Of a stretch of 41,345 nucleotides of DNA, positions 8,051 to 16,138 are shown one piece after another. Under the pieces are notes generated by a model. That model did not search any database. It had not been told where the DNA came from and worked only from the letters and a program-made list of their open reading frames with translations. Each line of letters opens with the position of its first letter. Position 1 is the first letter of the stretch. A program made the translations under genes and the position numbers. This stretch comes from Pseudomonas sp. GM50 (lineage in GTDB: Bacteria > Pseudomonadota > Gammaproteobacteria > Pseudomonadales > Pseudomonadaceae). Where the stretch lies: contig NZ_AKJK01000071.1 of the NCBI RefSeq assembly GCF_000282375.1, positions 1 to 41,345 of the forward strand, written 5' to 3'.

Positions 8051-8680
8051 ATGAACACAAAAATCCTGCTGTTTGCCTTGGGGTTGCTGCTGACTCAAGG
8101 GGCGAGCGCCGAAGGCATGGAGGAGCGCTTGCGCACTCAACTGCGCAGCACCACCCAACAGTTGCAGGCCCTGCAAAGCCAGCAGGCTCAGGCCAGCGCC
8201 GCGCAAGTGGCGGCCGAGAGCCAGGCCAAGGCCGCGCAGGCGCAAATCAAGCAACTGACGGCGGAATTGGCCAAGGTCAAAGGCGTGGCCGAACAACTGG
8301 CCGGCCAGCATGACAGCCTGCAAAACCAGGCCCAGGCGCAAGCGGCGGCCAGCAGCGAGCAGATCGGCAAGTTCAAGAAGGCTTACGAAGAACTGTTGGT
8401 GATGGCCCGGGGCAAAGAAGCCGAACGCGCCCGGCTCGAGTCGCAACTGGCTGAACGTGACACACAAATGCAGCAATGTTCAGTCAAGAATCAACAGATG
8501 TACGGCGTGGCCAAGGAGATCCTCGCGGCCTACGAAAAGATCGACGTCGCCGAGGTGATGAAGATCCGCCAACCGTTCGCAGGCGCAGCCAGGGTCAAGT
8601 TCGAAGAACTGGCCCAGGGCTTTGGCGACGAACTCTACAAGACGCAATTCGACGCGCCCCAGGCCGCGATCGCTCATTGA
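8051..8680 (+). CDS. Periplasmic coiled-coil protein of unknown function
   Basis: 209 residues, AAGGAG 6 bases before the ATG and 17 bases after the porin. A signal peptide ends ...TQGASA. The mature protein from about 25 to 145 is one long Gln/Ala/Glu-rich coiled coil (QLRSTTQQLQALQSQQAQ and further heptads) with a single Cys in MQQCSVKNQQ. The last 60 residues (EILAAYEKIDVAEVMKIRQP, then FEELAQGFGDELYK) form a separate helical tail. PA0697 equivalent by position. It could be a periplasmic spacer or chaperone for the secretion/porin pair; there is no direct evidence. Confidence 0.75.
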   Translation: MNTKILLFALGLLLTQGASAEGMEERLRTQLRSTTQQLQALQSQQAQASAAQVAAESQAKAAQAQIKQLTAELAKVKGVAEQLAGQHDSLQNQAQAQAAASSEQIGKFKKAYEELLVMARGKEAERARLESQLAERDTQMQQCSVKNQQMYGVAKEILAAYEKIDVAEVMKIRQPFAGAARVKFEELAQGFGDELYKTQFDAPQAAIAH

Positions 8681-8700
8681 ATGACAGGGAAGACTTTCAC

Positions 8701-9180
8701 ATGACTCAATTGATCAGCCACGTATCGCCACAATCCCTCACCGACGTGCTGCAAGCCGCCGGTTACCGGGTAAATCAAACCGAACAGAACGGCATCGTGC
8801 AGTTGCTCAGCGCCAGCCAGGGCATCGGCTACGCGGTGCGTTTCGGCAATCCGGCGGCCGAGCCGGGCAGCTACGTCGACTTCACCTTCAGCTGCGCCTT
8901 GCGGGTGCAGGGCGAGTTGCCGGCGGGGCTGGCGGAGCTGTGGAATGCGTCGCGACGCTTTGCCCGGTTGTCGGTGCAGGGCGAGTTTCTGGTGATGGAG
9001 ATGGACGTGGTAGTCGCCGCCGGCGTGAGCGACGATCATCTGCGCGGTAATCTTGAACTGTGGGATCGCTTGCTTCAGGAGTTCATTGTTTATCTGCGTG
9101 AATACAGCCAGAACGCGGCGCAGTTGCAGGCCCAGGCTGAAACCGCCGAGGCGCCCGCGCAAGAGGTACCAGCCCTGTGA
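8701..9180 (+). CDS. YbjN-domain protein
   Basis: 159 residues, soluble, no signal peptide. Start at 8701 chosen because it follows GGGAAGA and begins a well-formed domain (MTQLISHVSPQSLTDVLQAA, then GYAVRFGNPAAEPGSYVDFTF). The alternation of helix, beta hairpin and the run NASRRFARLSVQGEFLVMEMD is typical of the YbjN/type III secretion chaperone-like fold. The C-terminal 25 residues are low-complexity Ala/Gln/Glu. It overlaps the next gene by four bases (GTGA), so translation is probably coupled. PA0698 equivalent; role unknown. Confidence 0.8.
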   Translation: MTQLISHVSPQSLTDVLQAAGYRVNQTEQNGIVQLLSASQGIGYAVRFGNPAAEPGSYVDFTFSCALRVQGELPAGLAELWNASRRFARLSVQGEFLVMEMDVVVAAGVSDDHLRGNLELWDRLLQEFIVYLREYSQNAAQLQAQAETAEAPAQEVPAL

Positions 9181-10118
9181 AAAACCGTACGGTAGTGGCC
9201 GGCGCAGGTGCGTTGGCCGTGCTGGTGATTGCCGTTGCGTTGGGACTGCGTCCGGGCAATGACCCGATCGCGGCGCAGCAGCCGGCGTCATTGGTAGCGA
9301 GTGAGCCTGCGGTCGCCCGACTGGGCAATCAGCAGGTGTCACCCGACGAACTCAAAACGCTGCTCGCCACCTTGCCAGCGGAGTCGCGCGAACAACTGCG
9401 GGCCAATCGCGGGGCGCTGGAAAGCTGGATTCGCTCGCGCCTGGCTGAGAAAGCCGTGCTCGAACAGGCCGACGCCCAGGGCTGGCGTCAGCGCCCGGAG
9501 GTCGAACGGCAAACCCGCGCCGCCACAGAGCAGATCGTCTTTCGCGACTACTTGCAATCGGTCAGTCAGGTGCCGACCGATTACCCCAGTGCCGCCGAAC
9601 TGCAGCAGGCGTATGAGGCCGGCAAGGCGGGGTGGGTGACGCCACCGATGTACCGGGTTAGCCAGATTTTCCTTGGTGTGGCCGATCCACAGACACTCGA
9701 AAGCGTGCGCAAGCAAGCACTCGAACTGAGCAAAAAAGCCCAGGCTGCGCCGACGGAATTTGCGGCGTTGGCGAGTCAGTATTCGCAGGACCGCGCCAGC
9801 GCCGAACGGGGCGGAGACACTGGCCTGCAACCATTGCAGCAACTGGTGCCGGAAGTCCGCGGCGCGGTGGCGCGACTCAAGGTCGGTGCGGTGTCGGAGC
9901 CGGTGCAGAGCGCGGCGGGTTTTCATGTGATCAAACTCACCGAGCAGCAACCGGCGCGCACCGCGACGCTGGAAGAACTGCGCGAACGCCTGACCCAGGC
10001 CTTGCGTGCCCAGCGTCAGGAGCAGATCGCCAAGGCTTATCTGGAAGGCATGCTCAATACGGCGACGTTGAGTATTGATGGTGCGGTGTTGAATAAGGTT
10101 CTGGAGGAGAAGCAATAA
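9177..10118 (+). CDS. Membrane-anchored parvulin-type peptidyl-prolyl isomerase
   Basis: 313 residues from GTG 9177, overlapping the YbjN-domain gene. One N-terminal membrane anchor or uncleaved signal (VVAGAGALAVLVIAVALGL), then a SurA/PrsA-like helical chaperone region (about 40-145) and a parvulin rotamase domain (about 155-265; PPMYRVSQIFLG, ASQYSQDRASAERGGDTG, then SEPVQSAAGFHVIKL). Parvulins help fold outer-membrane and secreted proteins in the periplasm. In an operon with a TpsB barrel and a porin, a dedicated folding factor makes sense (PA0699 equivalent). It is the last gene before an intergenic REPIN, so the operon may end here. Confidence 0.88.
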   Translation: MKNRTVVAGAGALAVLVIAVALGLRPGNDPIAAQQPASLVASEPAVARLGNQQVSPDELKTLLATLPAESREQLRANRGALESWIRSRLAEKAVLEQADAQGWRQRPEVERQTRAATEQIVFRDYLQSVSQVPTDYPSAAELQQAYEAGKAGWVTPPMYRVSQIFLGVADPQTLESVRKQALELSKKAQAAPTEFAALASQYSQDRASAERGGDTGLQPLQQLVPEVRGAVARLKVGAVSEPVQSAAGFHVIKLTEQQPARTATLEELRERLTQALRAQRQEQIAKAYLEGMLNTATLSIDGAVLNKVLEEKQ

Positions 10119-10136
10119 AGTTCAGCGTTGGCCCAT

Positions 10137-10238
10137 CCCCCCTGTGGGAGCGAGCCTGCTCGCGATGACGGTTTCACCTTCAACATTTACGGCGACTGAT
10201 TCACCGCCATCGCGAGCAGGCTCGCTCCCACAGGGGGA
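10137..10238. repeat. REPIN, TGTGGGAGCGAGCCTGCTCGCGAT type
   Basis: Two inverted REP copies (left from about 10142, right ending about 10233) flanked by C-run/G-run extensions, separated by a roughly 50-base spacer. It lies between the PPIase gene and the LysR-type gene and can fold into a long hairpin; it may act as a transcript end or stabiliser for the upstream operon. Confidence 0.9.
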
Positions 10239-10295
10239 TCACAGAACATTCATAGCTGCGCAATAAACCCAACAAAGATCGACAGGGAGTCATCG

Positions 10296-11276
10296 ATGTC
10301 ATTCATAGAACCCACAGGACGTCAGGGTGTTGTCGAATACCGATCGCCGCAGGGGCCCTCCGAGTCCTGGCTGGCACGGGCCGCCGGGATTGATACCGAG
10401 GTCGCGCAATACTTTCTGGTCAGCGCCCGTTGCGGCTGTTTCATGCAGGCCGCGCGCAGCCTCAATGTGCGGGCGACCCTGCTGCGCAAGCATCTGGCGC
10501 AGCTGGAAGATCAGCTGCAACGTTCGCTGTTCAAGTTCCAGGGCAGCGCGCTGACCTTGAGTCGTGACGGGCAGCAGTTGCAGGCGCAGTTGATCGCGCT
10601 GGTGCACGAGCGCAAGTTGCCGGTGATCGAACAGCCGTTGATTCGCCTGGCCGTGGCCGAATCGATCCTGCACGACATCCTCGGCCGTGACCTGGTCTCG
10701 CTGCTGCGGCGCAACGCCAGTGTGCGCCTGGACATCATCTCCCTGGACAGCGAACTGGCCCTGCGAGCGATCAGTGCTGATGTGGTGGTGTGGCTGGCGG
10801 GCACCGATTCGCCGTTGCCAGGCCCCAGTTTTGCCATCAGCGAGCCCCAGCGTCTGGCACGGCTGGACTATCTGCCGCACATCGCCAAACGCTATTCACG
10901 GGTCGCGGCGCGGCCGGACAGCCTGGGTGACCTGGCCGATTTCATGCTGGTGCAATGGCAGCACGATCGCCAGGTCAGTGCTTTTGGGCCGTGGAACAGT
11001 CTGGTGGAGCAGCGGCTGGCGGGCGTGGTGCAGCTGCATTCCTATGAACTGATGCTGGAGATGATCCGCTGCAGCGCCTGCATCGGTTTGTTGCCGCACT
11101 ACATGAGCCAATTCGACCGGGGGCTGGTGGCGTTACCCGGGCTCTTCAAGCAACCGATGCAGCGCCAGGTGTGGATGGCGGTCAATGCCGACTCCCGGAA
11201 TGAGACCGAGGTGCAGGGGATCGTCGAGCTGATCCACAACACCTTCAGTGAGCGACGGGAGTGGTTCGAGAGTTAG
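10296..11276 (+). CDS. LysR-family transcriptional regulator
   Basis: 326 residues, with AGGGAG upstream of ATG 10296. A roughly 30-residue N-terminal extension precedes the winged helix-turn-helix (about 35-95; EVAQYFLVSARCGCFMQAAR, then RKHLAQLEDQLQRSLF), and a periplasmic-binding-protein-like effector domain follows (about 112-305; LIRLAVAESILHDILGRD, then LEMIRCSACIGLLPHYMS). The position matches PA0701 at the end of the TPS/Ton cluster. Whether it controls that cluster is an inference from location only; a REPIN separates it from the operon, so it is likely transcribed on its own. Confidence 0.88.
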   Translation: MSFIEPTGRQGVVEYRSPQGPSESWLARAAGIDTEVAQYFLVSARCGCFMQAARSLNVRATLLRKHLAQLEDQLQRSLFKFQGSALTLSRDGQQLQAQLIALVHERKLPVIEQPLIRLAVAESILHDILGRDLVSLLRRNASVRLDIISLDSELALRAISADVVVWLAGTDSPLPGPSFAISEPQRLARLDYLPHIAKRYSRVAARPDSLGDLADFMLVQWQHDRQVSAFGPWNSLVEQRLAGVVQLHSYELMLEMIRCSACIGLLPHYMSQFDRGLVALPGLFKQPMQRQVWMAVNADSRNETEVQGIVELIHNTFSERREWFES

Positions 11277-11287
11277 CGATGATTCCC

Positions 11288-11377
11288 TGTGGGAGCGGGC
11301 TTGCTCGCGAAGGCGGTGTGCCAGGCAACATTGATGTCGACTGACACTCCCTCTTCGCGAGCAAGCCCGCTCCCACA
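11288..11377. repeat. REPIN, TGTGGGAGCGGGCTTGCTCGCGAAG type
   Basis: Near-perfect inverted pair (left 11288-11312, right 11353-11377) with a 40-base spacer, 12 bases after the LysR stop codon. It is a different REP subtype from the one at 10137-10238 (GGGCTTGCTCGCGAA versus GAGCCTGCTCGCGAT). Confidence 0.9.
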
Positions 11378-11402
11378 TGCCCTCCGTGGAACATGGGAAC
11401 GA

Positions 11403-11543
11403 TCAATTTCTTTGGCTATCCGCCTGGATATCGGCCGGTATGGCAGGCGGCGCAGCATGACTGTGCACTGTCTGAGCACCAACACCACAACTTGCGAAAA
11501 GCGCCATCAGGCTGAATCCTGCGGCGCGAAGCAAACCTTTCAT
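11403..11543 (-). CDS. Possible small secreted peptide
   Basis: A 46-residue reading frame on the minus strand. AGGA lies about 8 bases before the ATG. Residues 1-23 (MKGLLRAAGFSLMALFASCG, then VGA) look like a signal peptide; the Cys at 19 could instead be the lipid site of a small lipoprotein, although ASC is not an ideal lipobox. The mature part would be about 23 residues, polar and His/Pro-containing. It lies alone between the LysR gene and the minus-strand trio. I do not recognise it, and a frame this short can arise by chance. Confidence 0.35.
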   Translation of the reverse strand: MKGLLRAAGFSLMALFASCGVGAQTVHSHAAPPAIPADIQADSQRN

Positions 11544-11695
11544 AGAATTTTCCTCATTTTCCGAAAGTGACATTCAGCCCGGCCAGTAACGTCGTTGCTC
11601 AAGTCGAACGTCCAAGTGGCGGTGCACGACTCGATGGGTACGTTTTTTACTCTAGCAGGTGGTTGTCACGTCAACGGTCTAGCCATGCCGCTCTT

Positions 11696-12469
11696 TTATC
11701 GAGCTGACCCCTTGGCTTTTTTCAGCGGAAGAAAGTAGGCGGCCCATCCGATTGCCATCAACGCCAGGTTGGCGCCATCGCGCAACAGCAAGCTGCCCGC
11801 AGCACGCCGTACTTCCTTCGAGCTGACGCGGCCGCGGGCGATGTCGAGGCGGGCAAAACTGTGTATGTGACGAATGACATCGAACGTCATGAGCCCCGAT
11901 GCTGCGAGGAAATAGAAAATCCGCTGCCAATAGGGTATGCCCAGCGACCGCGCCAGGTCCGTGGTGACGTGCTGGTGCGCCACTTCTTCAGCGCAATGCC
12001 ATCGCCACAGGCGGGTCTGTGGTGATTCCTTGACCGAGAGCAAACCGTTTCTGCGCAAGGCGGCAGCGGACATGACGGCCGTCACGTGCTCGAACGCGGC
12101 AGCCAATGCCAATTGCGCATTGAGCGACAATTTCGACTGAAGAGCCGCGAGATCTTTTTCGATCATGTGCTCGAACTTCTTGACTTCAAACCCCTGGGTT
12201 TCCAGTTGCTGGTTGTACAGCCTGTGCGCTCGCTGGTGGGCCCGTTCCTCTGCCACGAAGCGGCGCGAATGTTCGGCAAGCGCCGACGTTTGTTGCAATC
12301 GCAAAGCGGATGACTCCACCACCGAAATCACGAATTGCTCACCGGCAGGAAGCAGTACCGAACAGGCATCGAACAGATAGGTCTTGATCGATGTGTCGTT
12401 CCAGAATGGCGTGGAGATAGTGGCCTCGGCAGTCTTTGTGCGCGGCGGTTCGATAGGTGCGTCTGTCAT
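11696..12469 (-). CDS. PF10118-like 'metal-dependent hydrolase', probable ferritin-like di-iron protein
   Basis: 257 residues. The start follows GGAAG and lies 3 bases after the desaturase stop. The conserved signatures of the PF10118 family are present: FVAEERAHQRAH and WRWHCAEEVAHQHV. Read together they give the pattern E44 ... E75xxH78 ... E127 ... E162xxH165, the ligand set of four-helix-bundle di-iron oxidases and oxygenases. A hydrophobic segment (about 180-195) and another near the C-terminus (ALMAIGWAAYFLPL) suggest membrane association. The database name 'hydrolase' is a prediction. With a membrane desaturase directly upstream and a GNAT enzyme before it, action on a fatty-acyl substrate is plausible (inference). 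Confidence 0.72.
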   Translation of the reverse strand: MTDAPIEPPRTKTAEATISTPFWNDTSIKTYLFDACSVLLPAGEQFVISVVESSALRLQQTSALAEHSRRFVAEERAHQRAHRLYNQQLETQGFEVKKFEHMIEKDLAALQSKLSLNAQLALAAAFEHVTAVMSAAALRRNGLLSVKESPQTRLWRWHCAEEVAHQHVTTDLARSLGIPYWQRIFYFLAASGLMTFDVIRHIHSFARLDIARGRVSSKEVRRAAGSLLLRDGANLALMAIGWAAYFLPLKKAKGSAR

Positions 12470-12472
12470 GGC

Positions 12473-13429
12473 TTACTTCCAGAGTCGGGGACCGAGTCGC
12501 ATCCAGGTCGCAAAGAAGGTGGGCAGGTCCGTCACGCCGCCGGGCTTGCTTTCGGCTAGAACCTCCGATTGAGCGTACGCATGGAACCAGCGGGTCGCCG
12601 GCGCGTGGTGGTGAATGCGGTGCAGCGAGCGATTCAGGATGAGCCAGGACAGAGGCCTTGGCAGGTATAAATCCGTCGTGATGTCAGCGGGTGCGCGGCG
12701 TGAGCCTTGAGCCGAGATCGGCACGCCATAGTGCTCGGCCTGCGTCAGCCAGAAATCCATCCAGGCAAAAAGGCAATACGGGAGCAGATAGGCGCACACG
12801 ACTTGTCGAGGCACCTCATAGATGCCTAACGCCAGCAATGCAACGAAAACGACGATCAAGGCATTGTTCCAGCGCCAGCGCCAGACTGCGCGAGGGGGTG
12901 TGTAGCGTCGGGAAATAATATTGGTGGTCACGGTAACCCATAGTTGCTCCGCTGCACCCAGCAGGCTGATCAGGCGTGTCCGCCATGTCTGTTCGTACAT
13001 CAGCCCTTCGGGATCATCGGCCTGGCAGGTTTTGCGGTGGTGTTCGAGGTGAAAGTAGCGGTAGCCCACGAAGTTGGCGGCGAAAATGGCAGCCGCGAAC
13101 ACACCCACTGCATCATTGAGACGCGTGCCAACGAGGAACTGTCGATGCACACCCTGATGCTTGATCTCCTGAACACCAATCATCAGGATCGCCTGGAGCA
13201 CTATCAGCGGAACCAGCGGAACAACGACTAGCCATCCGAACCCCTCATGCGCAGCCAGCCAGGTGATCGCGGTCGTATTCAACACGCACAGGGCCATGAA
13301 CAGATAGCTGGGCAGGTTGGAGCGCGAGCCGGCATCGACGTGCTGCGCTTTTGTCAGAGAGGCGTTCACAAGCACACGGAGCACAGTTTTTTCATGCGCT
13401 GCAGCCAGGGCAGCGGAACTCTCTTCCAT
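12473..13429 (-). CDS. Membrane fatty-acid desaturase
   Basis: 318 residues. The histidine clusters of non-haem di-iron membrane desaturases are visible: H91QGVH95, H127LEHH131 and H270RIHHH275, with an extra EH at 232-233. Hydrophobic segments lie at about 43-85, 100-120 and 190-228. The start is uncertain: ATG 13429 lies 64 bases inside the upstream acyltransferase gene and has no clear ribosome site, and GTG codons at about residues 16-21 would shorten the overlap to a few bases. It acts at the membrane, probably inserting a double bond or hydroxyl into an acyl chain. Middle gene of a three-gene minus-strand operon. Confidence 0.85.
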   Translation of the reverse strand: MEESSAALAAAHEKTVLRVLVNASLTKAQHVDAGSRSNLPSYLFMALCVLNTTAITWLAAHEGFGWLVVVPLVPLIVLQAILMIGVQEIKHQGVHRQFLVGTRLNDAVGVFAAAIFAANFVGYRYFHLEHHRKTCQADDPEGLMYEQTWRTRLISLLGAAEQLWVTVTTNIISRRYTPPRAVWRWRWNNALIVVFVALLALGIYEVPRQVVCAYLLPYCLFAWMDFWLTQAEHYGVPISAQGSRRAPADITTDLYLPRPLSWLILNRSLHRIHHHAPATRWFHAYAQSEVLAESKPGGVTDLPTFFATWMRLGPRLWK

Positions 13430-14160
13430 ATGAAGGAAAGGCCGGAGAGTGGCACCTTACCTACGATCAGCACACCGACATTCAGCGAAGGCTCATGCGG
13501 GAAATAGTTGTCGTTGATGGCAACGATCTTGCGAAAGCCTTTTTTGAAGTAAAACCGCAGTTGTGGATCCAGCGGCAGGCCCTTGCGTTCACCTCGCACA
13601 TATTGTGCTACTGGAAGATCAGGATTCTGCGAGGCCCAATGACGAAGACCCGGGACCGGCGAGCCAAGATAGATGTCTGACCATCCCGCCTTCAGCGCAT
13701 GGGGCCAGAAGAACTCGAAAATCGCTTGCACCGCTTTCGGATCAACACTGCTCAGGCTGATGCCAAACAACACACCGGTTTTTGCGGACTCCTCGCCGTC
13801 CTGTTTTCTTGCACAGTCTGCCCATGTCGGGCACTTGCGTATGGTGTCGTGCCGGGTAGGTTTCATGAACAACGACGCCAGCGCAGTCCCCGTGCGAGTG
13901 CAAAAAGCGCCGATGCTCAATGCAGGGAAAGAGGCGATCCGTGACGCCAGCATGGAGGCCTCGGCGCGCTGATCGCTTTCCCACTTCCTTTGCTCAAGTT
14001 CAAGCACCGAGGGAATGTCAGCTGGCGATAGAAATCGAACGTTGATCTCAGCGTCGTTAGAGGGGCAGTAAGCCCCCCCTTCATTTCTGCCAGCGTAACG
14101 ATCAGGGACCTTTGCAATCCCGTTTTTCAAGGCGGCTTCCATCTCGGTAACAGGCAACAT
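13366..14160 (-). CDS. GNAT-fold acyltransferase
   Basis: 264 residues, first gene of the minus-strand trio. The N-terminal 40 residues are an extension; the GNAT-like core begins at INVRFLSPADIPSVLELEQ (about 40) and ends with a typical GNAT tail (LRFYFKKGFRKIVAINDNYF, followed by a LNVGVL strand). The central region carries several cysteines. The acyl-CoA loop is not textbook, so the assignment rests on the start and end motifs. No strong ribosome site is seen before 14160. The overlap with the desaturase suggests the two are made together. The substrate cannot be read; N-acylation of an amine with a chain then modified by the two di-iron enzymes is one possibility (speculative). Confidence 0.62.
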   Translation of the reverse strand: MLPVTEMEAALKNGIAKVPDRYAGRNEGGAYCPSNDAEINVRFLSPADIPSVLELEQRKWESDQRAEASMLASRIASFPALSIGAFCTRTGTALASLFMKPTRHDTIRKCPTWADCARKQDGEESAKTGVLFGISLSSVDPKAVQAIFEFFWPHALKAGWSDIYLGSPVPGLRHWASQNPDLPVAQYVRGERKGLPLDPQLRFYFKKGFRKIVAINDNYFPHEPSLNVGVLIVGKVPLSGLSFIWKRVPLPWLQRMKKLCSVCL

Positions 14161-14267
14161 TACGTATTCGGCTCACAGATTGAAGGGGCGAGAAATCAAT
14201 CCGCGTTACTGTATTGCGCTTGTGTGAACGTCTGATGATGGGCCGCAATGACTGCCCCCCGCTCATT

Positions 14268-14401
14268 TGTGGCGAGGGGGCTTGCCCCCGTTGGGCTGCG
14301 CAGCAGCCCCAAAATCATTCAACCCGGTTGTATCTGATAAATCGCATTTGCCGGGTTTACGACTGCTACGCAGCCGAACGGGGGCAAGCCCCCTCGCCAC
14401 A
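14268..14401. repeat. REPIN, TGTGGCGAGGGGGCTTGCCCCC type
   Basis: Inverted REP copies at both ends (left from 14268, right ending 14401), with an inner spacer that itself carries GGGCTGCGCAGCAGCCC. It occupies most of the gap between the divergent GNAT genes at 14160 and 14490. Confidence 0.9.
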
Positions 14402-14489
14402 GGTGTGTACACCTTCAATTGTTATCGCCACGCAAAGGGCGTGCGGTTTAGAGTGATCGACCACACACCGATCAAGGACGAACACTGCC

Positions 14490-14999
14490 ATGCCCGACCA
14501 CGACCCCGCCATTCACCTCGAACGCTTCAGCGAACACCACATCGAGGGCATCACCGCGCTCTATAACGACCCCGCCGTGGCTCGGCAGGTGCTGCAAATG
14601 CCGTTTCAGTCCACCGAGGTCTGGCGCCAGCGCCTGATGGCGGACGACGAGCGCGCGGTGAAATTGGTGGCGCTGCACCAGGGATCGGTCATCGGCAACA
14701 TTGGCCTTGAGCAGTTTTCGCGAATCCGCCGCAGCCACGCCGGCAGCTTCGGCATGGGTGTCGCCGTGGCTTGGCAGGGCAAGGGTGTCGGTTCGAAACT
14801 GCTGGCGGCGGCACTGGACGTCGCTGACAACTGGATGAACCTGCAACGGGTCGAACTCTCGGTGTACGCCGACAACGAAGCGGCCATCGGCCTGTACCGC
14901 AAATTCGGTTTCGAGACCGAAGGCCTGTTTCGCGATTACGCCGTGCGTGACGGTCGACTGGTCGATACCCTGAGCATGGCGCGCCTGCGTCGCCGGTAA
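14490..14999 (+). CDS. GNAT family N-acetyltransferase (YhhY/AaaT-like)
   Basis: 169 residues, complete GNAT domain: strand 1 IHLERFSEHHIEGITALY, motif A MGVAVAWQGKGVGSKLL (the acetyl-CoA pyrophosphate loop is Q-G-K-G-V-G), and motif B VELSVYADNEAAIGLYRKFG, then DTLSMAR at the end. The overall pattern resembles the L-amino-acid acetyltransferase YhhY/AaaT, but substrate cannot be assigned from motifs. Single gene, convergent with the racemase across a REPIN. Confidence 0.85.
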   Translation: MPDHDPAIHLERFSEHHIEGITALYNDPAVARQVLQMPFQSTEVWRQRLMADDERAVKLVALHQGSVIGNIGLEQFSRIRRSHAGSFGMGVAVAWQGKGVGSKLLAAALDVADNWMNLQRVELSVYADNEAAIGLYRKFGFETEGLFRDYAVRDGRLVDTLSMARLRRR

Positions 15000-15010
15000 G
15001 TCAAAAAATC

Positions 15011-15102
15011 CTGTAGGAGCGAGGCTTGCCCGCGAAGAACGATGACGCGCAATACCTGAAGAACCGAGGTGCATTCTTCGCGGGCAAGCCTCGCTCCTAC
15101 AG
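15011..15102. repeat. REPIN, CTGTAGGAGCGAGGCTTGCCCGCGAAG type
   Basis: Perfect inverted REP copies around a 40-base spacer. It fills the gap between two convergent genes and ends directly against the stop codon of the racemase gene (15103-15105). The spacer is almost identical to those of the repeats at 22809-22914 and 40814-40907. Confidence 0.92.
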
Positions 15103-15795
15103 TCAGTCACCCAACGCGAACGCCACCGCCGCCTGCGCATGCAGTTCGGTGGTGTCGAGCAAGGGCAGGGCGCTGTGTTCGGGTTTGATCAGCAGGCTGA
15201 TTTCGGTACAACCGAGGATGATCGCCTGGGCGCCACGCTCGGTCAGTGATTCGATCACCCGTTGATAGACCTGGCGTGACGCCTCGCTGATCACCCCGAC
15301 GCACAACTCGTCATAGATGATCCGGTGCACGGCCAGACGTTCATCAGCCTCCGGTACCAGCACCGTCAGGCCCTTGGCCGTCAGACGTGCCTTGAGAAAG
15401 TCTTGCTCCATGGTGAACGCTGTCCCCAGCAAACCCACCCGCAGAGCGCCGGCGTCCAGTGCCGCCTGACCCGCCGGGTCGGCAATGTGCAGGAACGGAA
15501 TATCGATCGCTGCCTGAATCTGCCCGGCCACCTTGTGCATGGTGTTGGTACACAGCACCACGCACTCGGCGCCACCTGCCTCCAGACGCTGGGCCGCATC
15601 CACCAGAATCGCCGCCGCGTCGTCCCAGCGGCCGGCATGCTGGGCCTGTTCGACCGGGCCGAAGTCGACGCTGTACATCAACAGTTTCGCCGAACGCAAC
15701 GGCCCGAGACGGTCGCGTACCTGCTGGTTGATGAGACGGTAATACTCGGCGCTGGACTCCCAGCTCATGCCGCCGATAAGGCCGATGGTGCGCAT
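15103..15795 (-). CDS. Aspartate/glutamate racemase family protein
   Basis: 230 residues; N-terminus MRTIGLIGGMSWESSAEYY is the hallmark of the YgeA/aspartate racemase branch. The two catalytic cysteines of the cofactor-free racemase fold are present in VVLCTNTMHK (about residue 82) and ILGCTEISLL (about 195). It interconverts L- and D-amino acids (Asp or Glu) in the cytosol; YgeA relatives can have broader specificity. Transcribed alone, away from an empty 340-base region. Confidence 0.88.
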   Translation of the reverse strand: MRTIGLIGGMSWESSAEYYRLINQQVRDRLGPLRSAKLLMYSVDFGPVEQAQHAGRWDDAAAILVDAAQRLEAGGAECVVLCTNTMHKVAGQIQAAIDIPFLHIADPAGQAALDAGALRVGLLGTAFTMEQDFLKARLTAKGLTVLVPEADERLAVHRIIYDELCVGVISEASRQVYQRVIESLTERGAQAIILGCTEISLLIKPEHSALPLLDTTELHAQAAVAFALGD

Positions 15796-16138
15796 TGGAT
15801 TTCCTCAGGCTATGGCCTGTGTTGATAGGCCAGGCCTGAAAGGAGTTTCCATTCGTTCGATAGCGGACACCAGCGATAAATCAACTGTAATGCTCATGTT
15901 TCGGTGAAGTGTCATGGTGCTTTTTCAGGCAAGGGGACGACATGATTGCAGCCGGCAGCCAAGGTTCGCGCATAAAGGGGCGAGTTGATGCCCTGAATCA
16001 AACCGCCGCTGATCAGCGAATGAGAGAGAAGAGAACCGATTATTTTTGCATGACATATCCCTTGTCCATTCAGACACAACGTTGCTTGGGCACTTTGAGG
16101 CACTGAATGTCAGTCCGGTGTCGTTGAAATTGAAACGG
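15796..16138. other. Intergenic region without a supported gene
   Basis: 343 bases between the start of the racemase gene and the 3' end of the Ig-like-repeat gene. Short frames exist on both strands but none has a ribosome site or a recognisable sequence. The first 40 bases hold a small inverted repeat (GGCCTG with CAGGCC) in the likely racemase promoter region. Confidence 0.4.

Noticed and set aside
15912..16103. 63-residue minus-strand frame after the racemase promoter
   Set aside because: No ribosome site, no recognisable sequence, overlapping frames on the other strand equally good.
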